Position numbers and translations under genes: made by a program. DNA of 64,000 nucleotides from an uncultured Peptoniphilaceae bacterium. Lineage in GTDB: Bacteria > Bacillota > Clostridia > Tissierellales > Peptoniphilaceae. The stretch is from positions 59,557 to 123,556 of the forward strand of contig CALTTP010000006.1 in assembly GCA_943912255.1 (NCBI GenBank), written 5' to 3'. Positions 43,086 to 52,561 of this stretch are shown piece after piece. Positions within the stretch are counted from its first letter, which is position 1. Each line of letters opens with the position of its first letter. A model generated the notes under the pieces. The model saw nothing but the letters and a program-made list of their open reading frames with translations, had not been told where the DNA came from and searched no databases.

Positions 43086-44597
43086 ATGGAAGAACAAAAT
43101 CTCAATGAAATGCTTCTTATTAGGAGAGATAAACTTAAGAAGTTAGTGGATGAGGGAAAAGATCCTCATACAATCGAAAACTTTAAGGACACCACCTATA
43201 GTGAAACGATAAAGGCAAATTACGATGAGCTAGAGGAAAAGACTGTAAGGGTTTCTGGACGTATTATGACTAAGAGGGGTCATGGTAAGGTTAACTTTAT
43301 GGACCTTCAAGATGCAACAGGAAGAATTCAGTTGTTCAATCGTATGAATGATATTGGGGAAGAGGAATATGAAGATGTAAAAGCTTTAGATATTGGAGAT
43401 ATCGTAGGAGCTGAAGGAGAGGTTTTTACAACTAAGACTGGAGAAATCAGTATTAGAACTAAGAAAATAACTCTACTTACTAAATCTTTACAAATATTAC
43501 CTGAAAAGTTTCATGGTTTAAAGGATCCTGACCTAAGATATAGACAAAGATATGTGGATTTAATTATGAATCCGGAAATAAAACCTGTCTTTGTAAAAAG
43601 ATCAAAGATTATTTCAGGAATTAGAAAATTTTTAGACGACAGAGATTTCTTAGAGGTGGATACTCCGATTTTAAACACTATAGCTGGAGGTGCTAATGCT
43701 CGTCCATTTATTACCCACCACAACACGCTAGACATTGATATGTACTTGAGAATTGCCAATGAACTTTACTTAAAGAGACTAATCGTTGGTGGATTTGATA
43801 GGGTTTACGAAATGGGCAGAATGTTTAGAAACGAAGGAATGGATGCGACTCATAACCCAGAATATACTTCAATAGAACTTTATCAAGCCTATGCTGATTA
43901 TGAAGATATGATGGAATTAACTGAAAATATGATTTCATCAGTTGCACAGGAAGTTCTAGGGACAATGGAAATTGAGTACCAAGGAAATAGGATCGATTTA
44001 ACGCCTCCTTGGAAGAGAATTTCCATGGTGGATGCTATTAAAGAGTATGCGGGACTTGACTACTCAGAAGTTACTGATGTTGAAGAGGCGTATTCTATGG
44101 CAAAATCTAAGGATTTGAACCTAGACCCAGACCTTTCAGTAGGTGAAATCATATCAGAAGTATTTGAAGAGTTTTGTGAAGAGCATCTAGTTCAACCGAC
44201 TTTTGTAACTAAACATCCAGTTGAAATAAGTCCGCTTGCAAAAAGAGACCCTAAGAACCCAAGATTTACTCAAAGGTTTGAGGCTTTTATTAACTGCTCA
44301 GAAATTGCAAATGCATTTAGTGAATTAAATGATGCTATAGATCAAAAGGAAAGATTTGAAAAACAGGTCGAAGCAAGGGAAAGTGGCGATGACGAAGCCC
44401 ATATGATGGACCATGACTTTATCAACGCTTTAGAAGTTGGTTTACCTCCTACAGGAGGACTTGGTATAGGTGTAGATAGGGTTATTATGATTCTTACCAA
44501 CCAAAGCACTATTAGAGATGTATTATTATTCCCAACAATGAAGCCCATAGGTGCTGAAAACCAGAAAATTCAACCCTCTTGGGATGATGAAGAATAA
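43086..44597 (+). CDS. lysS: Lysyl-tRNA synthetase, class II
   Basis: The 503-residue class II enzyme charges tRNA-Lys. It has an OB-fold anticodon domain (VRVSGRIMTKRGHGKVNFMD) and class II motifs: motif 2 RMFRNEGMDATHNPEYTSIE and motif 3 GLGIGVDRVIMIL. The greA-lysS pair is conserved in Bacillota. Its stop codon overlaps the first copy of an 11-bp tandem repeat at the edge of the conjugative element. Confidence 0.96.
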   Translation: MEEQNLNEMLLIRRDKLKKLVDEGKDPHTIENFKDTTYSETIKANYDELEEKTVRVSGRIMTKRGHGKVNFMDLQDATGRIQLFNRMNDIGEEEYEDVKALDIGDIVGAEGEVFTTKTGEISIRTKKITLLTKSLQILPEKFHGLKDPDLRYRQRYVDLIMNPEIKPVFVKRSKIISGIRKFLDDRDFLEVDTPILNTIAGGANARPFITHHNTLDIDMYLRIANELYLKRLIVGGFDRVYEMGRMFRNEGMDATHNPEYTSIELYQAYADYEDMMELTENMISSVAQEVLGTMEIEYQGNRIDLTPPWKRISMVDAIKEYAGLDYSEVTDVEEAYSMAKSKDLNLDPDLSVGEIISEVFEEFCEEHLVQPTFVTKHPVEISPLAKRDPKNPRFTQRFEAFINCSEIANAFSELNDAIDQKERFEKQVEARESGDDEAHMMDHDFINALEVGLPPTGGLGIGVDRVIMILTNQSTIRDVLLFPTMKPIGAENQKIQPSWDDEE

Positions 44598-44617
44598 AAA
44601 GACAACAAAAAGACAAC
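44596..44617 (+). repeat. Tandem 11-bp repeat at the element boundary
   Basis: AAAAAGACAAC occurs twice back to back (44596-44606 and 44607-44617), beginning inside the lysS stop codon. Such short repeats are often integrase arm sites or part of an attachment site. Confidence 0.6.
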
Positions 44618-44776
44618 AAAATCGACATCAACGGTACTTGATAATAGTCAATAATACTTTAAAAGAGAATATTTGAAGATTTCATGCATGAATAAAAAAC
44701 TGCATATTTCGAGAAAGGGACGAAAGAGATAGTGTAATAGCTATCTCTTTTTCATTTACAAAAAGAAGGGAGGGAA
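44618..44776 (+). other. Left-end intergenic region of the element
   Basis: The 159 bases hold a perfect 12-bp palindrome TTCATGCATGAA (44681-44692) and a terminator-like hairpin, AAAGAGATAG with CTATCTCTTT (44723-44750), followed by TT. No gene is seen. Confidence 0.6.
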
Positions 44777-45790
44777 GTGGTGGAAAAGATAAGCTTTGAT
44801 TACTACTATGGCAAAGAAGCTGACCAATTTACTTTTTTTAGGATTCCCAAAATCCTATTTACTGACAAGGTATTTAAAAAATTATCTGTCGATGCAAAAG
44901 TTCTTTATGGCATACTTTTAGACCGAATGAATCTATCTATGAAAAATAAATGGCTTGATGAAAAAAATAGAGTATATATCGTTTATCCTATTGAGGAAAT
45001 TGCAGAAACTTTTGGCTGTGGAACGCAAAAAGCCACAAAAATACTTCAAGAGTTAGATGAGAAAAAAGGAATTGGTCTAGTGGAAAAGAAAAGACTAGGA
45101 TTGGGTAAGCCTAATATCCTCTATGTAAAAAACTTCATAATTAATGAAGTGGAAAAAACAACTGAAAGTCTACCAGAAAAAATCACAAAACCAGACTTAT
45201 TAAAATCACAATTCAAGAATAGTGAAAATCACAATTCAGGAATGATGAATAACACAAAACAAGAATTGTTAAAATCACAAGGTAATAATACTAATATTAA
45301 TAAGACTGATTATAGTAATACTGATTTTAATAATACCACCTCCATATTCTCGAAAGATAAAGCTTTAGAAGAGTTAAAAAGAAATAGGGAGGAGGATTTA
45401 AAAGAAAAAATCAAAGAAAATATTTCCTATAAAGAGCTACTATCCGTCTATCCCGATGAAGAAGAAAGAATTAATTTAATCATTTCACTTGTAACAGACT
45501 TATTGATAAGCAAAAAACCTTTAAAAATAAATGGAAATTATGTGAACCATGAAAAAGTAAAGGAAAAGTTTTTAGACTTGCAATATAAACATATAGCCTA
45601 TGCTCTAGATTATCTCAATAAAGTCCCTAAAAAGCAGATTAAGAGCCTTAAGGCCTATCTGTTAACCATTCTCTTTAATGTGGATGAAAATCTAAAATTA
45701 GAGGGAGTTTCAAAAAGACCAGATAGCAAAGATGACATCACCTATGACCAAGACGCAAGAATTTGGAATGAGTTTTTAAATAAGTCTTAA
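44777..45790 (+). CDS. Replication initiator RepA_N-type with DUF6017-like C-terminus
   Basis: The 337-residue protein begins with the RepA_N pattern (QFTFFRIPKILFTD, LSVDAKVLYGILLDRM, WLDEKNRVYIVYPIEEIA), a winged-helix DNA-binding domain. A Glu/Lys-rich middle and a helical C-terminal part (IISLVTDLLISKK, HIAYALDYLNKVPK) follow. It should bind an origin and allow replication of the excised element. GGGAGGGAAG precedes two adjacent GTG codons, 44777 and 44780, either of which may start it. The dnaC-like gene follows. Confidence 0.85.
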   Translation: MVEKISFDYYYGKEADQFTFFRIPKILFTDKVFKKLSVDAKVLYGILLDRMNLSMKNKWLDEKNRVYIVYPIEEIAETFGCGTQKATKILQELDEKKGIGLVEKKRLGLGKPNILYVKNFIINEVEKTTESLPEKITKPDLLKSQFKNSENHNSGMMNNTKQELLKSQGNNTNINKTDYSNTDFNNTTSIFSKDKALEELKRNREEDLKEKIKENISYKELLSVYPDEEERINLIISLVTDLLISKKPLKINGNYVNHEKVKEKFLDLQYKHIAYALDYLNKVPKKQIKSLKAYLLTILFNVDENLKLEGVSKRPDSKDDITYDQDARIWNEFLNKS

Positions 45791-45823
45791 AAACGATTAA
45801 AAAAAGCTAGGAAGGAGGTTTTT

Positions 45824-46690
45824 ATGGAAAATATAAGCTCTATATTAGGCAAAGTAATAACTAAAAAAGGCAAAGACAATATAAGCAAAGAAAATGATAT
45901 AGAAGAATCCTTAGACTATGTAGATGAGAAAACCAAGCTACTAACCTGTGGCTATTGTCATACTGCAAAAGAAAAAGTCATTGACTTTATGGGAGACAAG
46001 AAAAAAGTTCATATATCCTGCAAGTGTATGCAAGAAAAAGAAAGAGAAGAAAAAGAAGCTAGAAGAAAATATCAGCAGATGTTGAGAATTAATGAACTAA
46101 GGCGATCTTGCTTCGAAGACAGTATTTTCCTTAAAGCAAGATTTGAAAACATGGATAGGAATTCTGAACACAGAGATATAGCAGAAAACTATGTAGATAA
46201 ATTTGAGGAAGTCTATAAAAATAATATAGGCCTAATATTAACAGGGGATGTAGGCTGTGGGAAGACACATTTAGCGGCAACCATAGCCAACGGACTTATA
46301 GACCAAGGCATATCTGTTAAGATGACTAATTTTACAAGCATACTAAACGATATGACAAATTTTGATATAGATAAGGTCAAGTATATAAATAACTTAAATG
46401 ATAAAAAACTCCTCATCATTGATGATTTTGGCATGGAGAGGACCACAGATTTTGCCTATGAACATATCTTTAATATCATTGATGCAAGATACAGGGTAGG
46501 GAAACCTTTAATTATAACTACAAACTTAAATATCTCTCAATTAACTAATCCTATAGGAGTAAGAGAAAAAAGAATTTATTCAAGAATATTGGAAATGGCA
46601 AGTCCTATTATCTTTACAGGAAAAAACAGACGAATCAAAAAGATGAAAGACAAATCAAACTTCACCTATAAACTTTTAAAGGAAGGTTAG
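45824..46690 (+). CDS. DnaC/IstB-like helicase-loader ATPase
   Basis: The 288-residue protein has an N-terminal zinc-ribbon-like Cys set (LTCGYCHTAKE and SCKCMQE). Its AAA ATPase part has Walker A LTGDVGCGKTHLAATI and Walker B KLLIIDDFGME. It resembles DnaC/DnaI loaders and probably loads the host helicase at the element's origin together with RepA. GGAGG precedes the ATG, and the next gene begins 2 bases after the stop. Confidence 0.88.
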   Translation: MENISSILGKVITKKGKDNISKENDIEESLDYVDEKTKLLTCGYCHTAKEKVIDFMGDKKKVHISCKCMQEKEREEKEARRKYQQMLRINELRRSCFEDSIFLKARFENMDRNSEHRDIAENYVDKFEEVYKNNIGLILTGDVGCGKTHLAATIANGLIDQGISVKMTNFTSILNDMTNFDIDKVKYINNLNDKKLLIIDDFGMERTTDFAYEHIFNIIDARYRVGKPLIITTNLNISQLTNPIGVREKRIYSRILEMASPIIFTGKNRRIKKMKDKSNFTYKLLKEG

Positions 46691-46692
46691 AT

Positions 46693-47187
46693 ATGCAAAA
46701 TGAAGAAGTAAATTCAAGAGTGATAGCCATAGTAAAACAAGGCGGAAAAATTACAGCCGAACAATTAATCAAACTAATGAAAAAACTATTAGAAGGAAGA
46801 AAGGGTAAATCGAAATCCACGCAAGAAAAAGAAGGTTTATTAAGTAGGTTCAAAAAAGTCAAAGTTAAAGACTTAGTAAAAAAAGGAAAAGTTGAAACCT
46901 TAGAATTAAATGATATTGACTTAAAAAGTCTAAAAAAAGAACTAAATAAATATGGCGTAAAATTTAGTGTAAAGAAAGATTTAACCACAGGAAATAACAT
47001 CATCTTTTTTCAAGCCAAGGACGAAAAAGTCATGGAGCAAGCCTTTAAAAGTACGGTAAACAAATTCATGAATAAGGACAAGGGAAGGGAATCAGTCATA
47101 GAAAAGCTGAATAGCTTTAAAGAAAAAGTCAAAGCTAGTCTTGATAAGGATAAGGTAAAACATAAACACCAAGAACACTCCTTATAG
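46693..47187 (+). CDS. PcfB-like protein (DUF3801)
   Basis: The 164-residue basic protein begins EEVNSRVIAIVKQGGKITAEQL, the DUF3801/PcfB start, and has a KYGVKFSVKKDL segment. In pCF10 PcfB cooperates with the relaxase and coupling protein during DNA transfer. It is placed directly before the virD4 homologue, as in related elements. Confidence 0.83.
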   Translation: MQNEEVNSRVIAIVKQGGKITAEQLIKLMKKLLEGRKGKSKSTQEKEGLLSRFKKVKVKDLVKKGKVETLELNDIDLKSLKKELNKYGVKFSVKKDLTTGNNIIFFQAKDEKVMEQAFKSTVNKFMNKDKGRESVIEKLNSFKEKVKASLDKDKVKHKHQEHSL

Positions 47188-47188
47188 C

Positions 47189-49018
47189 TTGAGAGAAAAA
47201 AGAAAGGCAGGTAATCTTACGAAAATACTGGAAAATATAATAAAAGATTTGAAAAATAATTTTAAGATACGAGATAAGAAGAAGTTTGTATTAGAAAACC
47301 TACCTTATCTCTTATTTTTCTATTTAGGAAATATCTTCTCACATCATATTAACTCCTACATTGGAGGAGATGTTCTAGATAGAATAATGATGGCTATTTC
47401 TGAAATAGATACGATAAGCTTATTGCCTTCACTTAAATTAAGAGACTTAACATTCGGTTTAGGGTTAAGTTTGACTATTAAGCTTATCCTATGGCAAAAG
47501 AAAAAGAATGCCAAAAAGTTTAGAGAAGGAAAAGAATATGGCTCTGCAAGATGGGGAACGGCAAAGGACATAGAACCCTTTATAGATAAAGACTTTAAAA
47601 ATAATATAATATTGACACAGACAGAATCTTTGACTATGAATAGCAGACCAAAAAATCCAAAATATGCCAGAAATAAAAACGTCCTTGTTATAGGAGGGTC
47701 AGGTTCTGGTAAGACAAGGTTTTTTATCAAACCAAACTTAATGCAGATGCATAGTAGCTATGTTGTTACTGATCCAAAGGGAACCTTAATCATAGAATGT
47801 GGTAAGATGCTAGAGCGAAATAACTATTCAATAAAAGCTCTTAACACCATAAACTTCAAAAAGTCCATGAAATATAATCCCTTTGCCTATCTAAGGTCTG
47901 AAAAAGATATATTAAAATTAGTTCAGACAATCATTGCAAATACTAAGGGAGAAGGGGAAAAGTCTGCTGAGGATTTTTGGGTGAAAGCCGAGAAACTCTA
48001 CTATACAGCCCTTATTGGCTATATTTATTACGAAGCACCTAAGGAAGAACAGAACTTTACAACCCTTCTTGCCATGATTGATGCCAGTGAAGTTAGGGAA
48101 GAGGATGAAAATTTTAAAAATGCTGTAGACTATATGTTTGAAGCCTTGGAAAAAGAGAAGCCCAATCACTTTGCAGTTAAGCAATATAAGAAATATAAGC
48201 TAGCAGCTGGAAAAACTGCAAAATCCATCCTTATTAGCTGTGGTGCAAGACTTGCTCCCTTTGATATAGAGGAATTAAGAGACCTAATGAGTGAAGATGA
48301 ATTAGAGTTAGATATGCTAGGAGATCGAAGAACAGCACTCTTTGTTATCATATCCGACACCGATGACACTTTTAACTTTGTCGTAGCCATGATGTATTCT
48401 CAGTTATTTAACCTTCTATGCGATAGAGCAGATGATGTATATGGAGGAAGATTACCTATTCATGTCAGGTGCCTGTTGGATGAGTTTTCTAATATAGGCC
48501 AAATACCAAAATTTGAAAAGCTTATTGCAACCATTCGTTCAAGAGAGATTTCAGCCTGTATAGTACTTCAAGCACAGTCTCAGCTTAAAGCGAATTATAG
48601 AGACCATGCGGACACCATATCAGGTAATTGCGATTCCACCTTATTTCTTGGAGGAAAAGAAAAGACGACCTTAAAGGAACTCTCCGAAACCCTAGGAAAA
48701 GAGACTATAGACCTATACAACACATCAGAAACAAGATCCAATCAAAACTCCTATGGTTTAAACTATCAAAAGACAGGCAAAGACTTGATGAGTCAAGATG
48801 AAATAACAGTAATGGATGGTGGAAAATGTATATTACAATTAAGAGGAGTAAGGCCTTTTCTTTCAGACAAGTTTGATATTACAAAACATAAAAACTATAA
48901 GTACCTATCAGATCATGACGAGAAAAATACTTTTGATGTAGAAAAATATCTTAAGAAAAAGGATGAAGTAAGACTCAGAAGCAGCACAGTTGTTGATGTT
49001 TTTGAATTAAAAAATTAA
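47189..49018 (+). CDS. VirD4/TraG-like type IV coupling ATPase
   Basis: The 609-residue protein has two N-terminal membrane segments and the coupling-protein ATPase. Its Walker A is VIGGSGSGKTRFF near residue 169, followed by KYNPFAYLRSEKD, CLLDEFSNIGQIP (Walker B) and a C-terminal C-x5-QAQSQLK segment. It links the relaxosome to the secretion channel. TTG 47189 begins 2 bases after the pcfB stop codon; the A/G-rich end of pcfB supplies only a weak RBS. Confidence 0.9.
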   Translation: MREKRKAGNLTKILENIIKDLKNNFKIRDKKKFVLENLPYLLFFYLGNIFSHHINSYIGGDVLDRIMMAISEIDTISLLPSLKLRDLTFGLGLSLTIKLILWQKKKNAKKFREGKEYGSARWGTAKDIEPFIDKDFKNNIILTQTESLTMNSRPKNPKYARNKNVLVIGGSGSGKTRFFIKPNLMQMHSSYVVTDPKGTLIIECGKMLERNNYSIKALNTINFKKSMKYNPFAYLRSEKDILKLVQTIIANTKGEGEKSAEDFWVKAEKLYYTALIGYIYYEAPKEEQNFTTLLAMIDASEVREEDENFKNAVDYMFEALEKEKPNHFAVKQYKKYKLAAGKTAKSILISCGARLAPFDIEELRDLMSEDELELDMLGDRRTALFVIISDTDDTFNFVVAMMYSQLFNLLCDRADDVYGGRLPIHVRCLLDEFSNIGQIPKFEKLIATIRSREISACIVLQAQSQLKANYRDHADTISGNCDSTLFLGGKEKTTLKELSETLGKETIDLYNTSETRSNQNSYGLNYQKTGKDLMSQDEITVMDGGKCILQLRGVRPFLSDKFDITKHKNYKYLSDHDEKNTFDVEKYLKKKDEVRLRSSTVVDVFELKN

Positions 49019-49332
49019 ATAATAAATGTACAAAAGTTAGCTGACAATATTTTTTAAAACATGTATTATATATTTAATTATAAGCAACTTCTATATGGTA
49101 AAAAATAAGCTTTTGAAAAAAGAGGTTTTAGTATGAAAATTATTATAAACACAAAGATGGCGGTTAATGATTATTTTTGCTCATAATAAGAAGGTGGTGA
49201 AAATTATGAAATAGAATGATGAAGAAATGTTAAAGAATATTAAAGATGGCTAATATAACCTTGTGAAGTATAAAGAATAATATTCCTTTATAAATACAGG
49301 TATTTGTAAATTAAAAATTAGGAGGGATTAAA
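49019..49332 (+). other. Gap with decayed small reading frames
   Basis: The 314 bases hold no intact gene. ATG 49134 opens a 17-codon frame ending at TAA, and ATG 49208 a frame broken after two codons. The region is poorer in G+C than the transfer genes and looks like a remnant left by insertion of the amidase cargo. An AGGAGG at 49320-49325 serves the next gene. Confidence 0.5.
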
Positions 49333-50538
49333 GTGTTAAAAACTAAAAAAAGATTTTTTGTTATATTAATAGCTATAAGCATAGTTTTTGGTATTGATGC
49401 AATTGCTTTAGCCAATAATCAGTTTGACCTTCAAACAACAGAAATGTTGGAAAATAAGTTGCAGGTTAATATAGAGAAAAAAGATTTAAAAAATAGTATT
49501 TCAAAAATGGATTTATATACAGAAAATTTAGATGGTAATAGGAATTATGAAATTAACGCATCTAATATAATTTTTGAAATAAAGCAACCTAAAGTTTTTA
49601 CAATATCTAGAGCTGAAGCGAAAAATTATGGAGAAAATTATTTCAAAGAGGAAATAAATTTTATCGCTGAAAAATCTAATCTGCCAAGCGATATTGATGA
49701 CGCCTTTTTTAGAGAAAAAATCAAGGAGTATGCTTTTGACGATGAGAGATTAATTGAACTAGCAAAGTTTATAGATACTTATGAAAATTATGATTATAAT
49801 GATTTTATGGAGAAATTAATTACAGATATTGAGTCGAAAGAATACAGTAATTTACAAGAATTATTTACCGATGAAAACTTTAACACTTTATTATCTATGA
49901 TGCCACTAGACCCTAATGACTATCCAGCGACTGTAGAAGATTCTTCAGTTAATAATTCATCTGCAAATATGATGTTGTCAGGATATAGCGGAAGTAAAGC
50001 AAGAGAATACGCTAAAAAATGGGCCTATAAAACAAACAACACAAAATATGGATATTACGCTCATTATAACAAACATCCTTCGCCTTACAATAACGATATG
50101 TGGTCTGGAGGTACAGAAAATAATAAAAGAACTTGGAACGACTGTGCAAATTTTGTATCTCAATGCTTAGAGGCTGGTGGAGCAAATTATATTAAAAACG
50201 GTATTTGGTTGCCACATCAAAAAGATGAAAATTGGTACTATTCCGATAGTAAACCATCACATTCATGGGGAGGTGCAAGTAACTTTCAGAAACATTGGAG
50301 TAAAAGAGTAGGAACACGCTCATCATCAGGCGATTCTAAGGTAGGAGATCCAGTTAGCCTTGATTATAATGGAGATGGACTTGCTGATCATACTGTAATT
50401 ATTACTACTGTCAATAGTAGAGCCTCAAGAGACATTTTGTATGCAGGGCATACATCAGATCAATTTGAAGCAAAAGGGAAATCATTAGCAAGCTTATTTG
50501 ACTATTATGAAAAGATATGGATTTTCCCTCTTTCTTAA
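49333..50538 (+). CDS. Secreted amidase-domain protein (Amidase_6-like)
   Basis: The 401-residue protein has a signal peptide (about 1-28), a poorly recognised helical middle and a C-terminal domain of about 180 residues. That domain begins SGSKAREYAKKWAYKTNN and has NDCANFVSQCLEAGG (likely nucleophile Cys) and DHTVIIT with His. This is the Amidase_6 pattern of putative secreted amidases. GTG 49333 follows AGGAGG. Its codon use and isolation between virD4 and the SSB-like gene suggest cargo rather than transfer function; a role against other cells or on host wall is possible. Confidence 0.75.
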   Translation: MLKTKKRFFVILIAISIVFGIDAIALANNQFDLQTTEMLENKLQVNIEKKDLKNSISKMDLYTENLDGNRNYEINASNIIFEIKQPKVFTISRAEAKNYGENYFKEEINFIAEKSNLPSDIDDAFFREKIKEYAFDDERLIELAKFIDTYENYDYNDFMEKLITDIESKEYSNLQELFTDENFNTLLSMMPLDPNDYPATVEDSSVNNSSANMMLSGYSGSKAREYAKKWAYKTNNTKYGYYAHYNKHPSPYNNDMWSGGTENNKRTWNDCANFVSQCLEAGGANYIKNGIWLPHQKDENWYYSDSKPSHSWGGASNFQKHWSKRVGTRSSSGDSKVGDPVSLDYNGDGLADHTVIITTVNSRASRDILYAGHTSDQFEAKGKSLASLFDYYEKIWIFPLS

Positions 50539-50557
50539 TGTGAAGAGTTAAAAATAA

Positions 50558-50911
50558 ATGAGTAAAAAGATTAAGAAAATTATACTGATATTTGTTTTAA
50601 TTTTATTGATAGCTATATTATCCGTTATAATTTCCTATAAAACATTTAAGGTATATAATCCATTTGTACCATTAAAAGGAATATTTGAGATAGTAACAGT
50701 TAAAGAAGATTATGTTCAAATATGCGAATATCCTAAAGTAATTGTTGCAAATAAAAATACTTCATTGAAAGATTATATGACGGAGTTAGGATATAGTGAA
50801 ACTAATACAGAACTATCAGATAAGTTTATTCATGAGTTTACGTTAGCAGAGCATCAAGAATATGTCGAAGAAGTCATAAAAAAACATTATGCTATTTGGA
50901 TATGGAGATAG
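50558..50911 (+). CDS. Small membrane-anchored protein of unknown function
   Basis: The 117-residue protein has one N-terminal membrane segment (about 6-28) and a soluble remainder without recognised motifs. It starts 19 bases after the amidase gene and shares its AT-rich composition, so the pair probably arrived together. It could be a partner or immunity-like protein of the amidase, but nothing in the sequence proves it. Confidence 0.45.
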   Translation: MSKKIKKIILIFVLILLIAILSVIISYKTFKVYNPFVPLKGIFEIVTVKEDYVQICEYPKVIVANKNTSLKDYMTELGYSETNTELSDKFIHEFTLAEHQEYVEEVIKKHYAIWIWR

Positions 50912-51123
50912 AGTATATAAATGCAATTGAAAACAGTGAAAATACACCTAAAGAAAATAGATCTTTAGGTGTATTTTTTTGCCCAAAATAGGAGAATCGA
51001 ATGAAAAAATATCATGAACGAGACTCTCCTTAAAAAAGTAAATAGTTATAGTATCAGGACATCTAATAAATAGGTGTCCTTTTTTTATTGCCAAAAGAAA
51101 AATAAATAGAAAAAGGAGAAGTT
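50912..51123 (+). terminator. Region with two terminators between cargo and transfer genes
   Basis: The first hairpin pairs AATACACCTAAAGA with TCTTTAGGTGTATT (50941-50975) and is followed by T6. The second pairs GGACATCTA with TAGGTGTCC (51058-51080) and is followed by T7. Between them a 10-codon frame (51001-51033) follows AGGAGA, but this is too short to call. The SSB-like RBS AAGGAG lies at 51114-51119. Confidence 0.8.
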
Positions 51124-51444
51124 ATGGAAAAAGAAATGTTCAATATTAATGGAAATGTAGTTGGAGAAATTAAATTTGGTGTCATTGAAAGCAAAGAAGG
51201 AGAAGTTCCCTTTGCCAATTTCACCATTGTCCGAAAGAACAAAGATAAGAAAAAGGAATATATTTATTGCAATTTATATGGAGATAAGACAGATCTTGTT
51301 AGAGATTTTGAAAGCGGAGAGTATATTCATGTCTTTGGCTATTTTAAAGAAGTGAAAAAAGAAGAAAAGATTTTCAAAAACTTTATTGTAAAACATGTTA
51401 ACAAAATTGAAAAAGAAAAAATAGAAGATAATCAGGAGGAATAA
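51124..51444 (+). CDS. Single-stranded DNA-binding-like OB-fold protein
   Basis: The 106-residue protein has an SSB-like strand pattern: FNINGNVVGEIKF, FANFTIVRKNKD, YIYCNLYGDKTDLVRDF and YIHVFGYFKEVKKE. It lacks the usual acidic tail. It probably coats single-stranded transfer DNA or a replication intermediate of the element. AAGGAG precedes the ATG, and Maff2 follows at once. Confidence 0.72.
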   Translation: MEKEMFNINGNVVGEIKFGVIESKEGEVPFANFTIVRKNKDKKKEYIYCNLYGDKTDLVRDFESGEYIHVFGYFKEVKKEEKIFKNFIVKHVNKIEKEKIEDNQEE

Positions 51445-51445
51445 T

Positions 51446-51661
51446 ATGGAATTTTTTACACAGGCAGTTAATGTTTTAAAAATATTAGTTACCGCCATAG
51501 GCGCAGGATTAGGAGCTTGGGGCGTTATCAACTTGATGGAGGGGTATGGTAACGACAATCCGGGTGCGAAATCCCAAGGTATCAAACAACTCATGGCAGG
51601 CGGAGGGATTGTGCTAATTGGTCTTAAACTCATTCCACTGTTAGCTAACGTCTTGAAATAA
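51446..51661 (+). CDS. Maff2-family small membrane protein
   Basis: The 71-residue protein has two hydrophobic segments separated by a Gly/Asn turn (GYGNDNPGAKSQ), as in Maff2 proteins of CTn-type elements. It stands where a VirB2-like pilin would be expected, directly before the VirB6-like gene. A pilin role is plausible but not shown by the sequence. Confidence 0.75.
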   Translation: MEFFTQAVNVLKILVTAIGAGLGAWGVINLMEGYGNDNPGAKSQGIKQLMAGGGIVLIGLKLIPLLANVLK

Positions 51662-51662
51662 A

Positions 51663-52529
51663 ATGTTTAATATCTTTGATAAAATCAAAGAGTTTTTCTC
51701 CGATATGCTCATTGATGTGATAAAAGAAAATTTAAGTGGAATGCTTTTAGACATCAATGATAAAGTGGCAACCATTGGAGCTGAAGTAGGTAAAACTCCG
51801 AGTGCTTGGAACTCGGAAGTTTTTACCTTTATAAAGTCCATTTCAGAAAATGTCATACTTCCCATAGCCGCCCTTATTATAACAGCGGTTTTATGCATAG
51901 AACTGATTCAAACGGTAATGAACAAGAACAATTTGCACGAAGTAGACACTTTTGATTTTTTTAAGTATGTAATTAAAATGTGGATTGCGGTATGGTTAGT
52001 ATCCCACGCCTTTGATTTTTCCATGGCTGTTTTTGATGTGGCCCAGAGCTTAATAGGAAAAGCGGCAGGAGTAGTCAATATAACAGCTAAAGTATCACCT
52101 GGAGACATAGATAAAATGGTGGAAGTTTTAAAGGAAAGTCAGAACATAGGACAATTGCTAGTGATTGCCATTGAGACCGCTATTGTTAAATTAGTCATCC
52201 AAGCCATTTCTATTTTAATTACCGTTATACTTTACGGCAGAATGATAGAAATCTATATCTACTCCTCCGTATGCGCTATTCCCTTTGCAACTATGGGAAA
52301 TAAGGAATGGGGAAGTATTGGGACTAACTATATAAAGGGACTTTTTGCCTTAGGACTCCAAGGCCTATTTCTTTTAATATGTGTAGGCATATATGCGGTT
52401 TTAGTAAAAACTCTTAATATAACAGATATTCACAAAAGTATTTTTGAACTCTTAGGCTATACCCTCATCTTAGGTATCACCATGATGAAGTCAGGATCCA
52501 TGGCTAAGAGTATTTTAAACGCCCATTAA
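51663..52529 (+). CDS. VirB6/TrbL-like conjugation channel protein
   Basis: The 288-residue protein has a soluble N-terminal part of about 55 residues and five or six membrane segments (VILPIAALIITAVLCIE and later). This is the VirB6/TrbL layout in Gram-positive elements. It would form part of the inner-membrane channel with VirB4 and PrgI. It begins 1 base after Maff2. Confidence 0.8.
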   Translation: MFNIFDKIKEFFSDMLIDVIKENLSGMLLDINDKVATIGAEVGKTPSAWNSEVFTFIKSISENVILPIAALIITAVLCIELIQTVMNKNNLHEVDTFDFFKYVIKMWIAVWLVSHAFDFSMAVFDVAQSLIGKAAGVVNITAKVSPGDIDKMVEVLKESQNIGQLLVIAIETAIVKLVIQAISILITVILYGRMIEIYIYSSVCAIPFATMGNKEWGSIGTNYIKGLFALGLQGLFLLICVGIYAVLVKTLNITDIHKSIFELLGYTLILGITMMKSGSMAKSILNAH

Positions 52530-52561
52530 AAAGCGTACCAACAAATAAGAAAGGAAAATTT

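Noticed and set aside
51001..51033. Ten-codon reading frame with an RBS-like sequence
   Set aside because: It is too short to support, with no family; it lies between two terminators.
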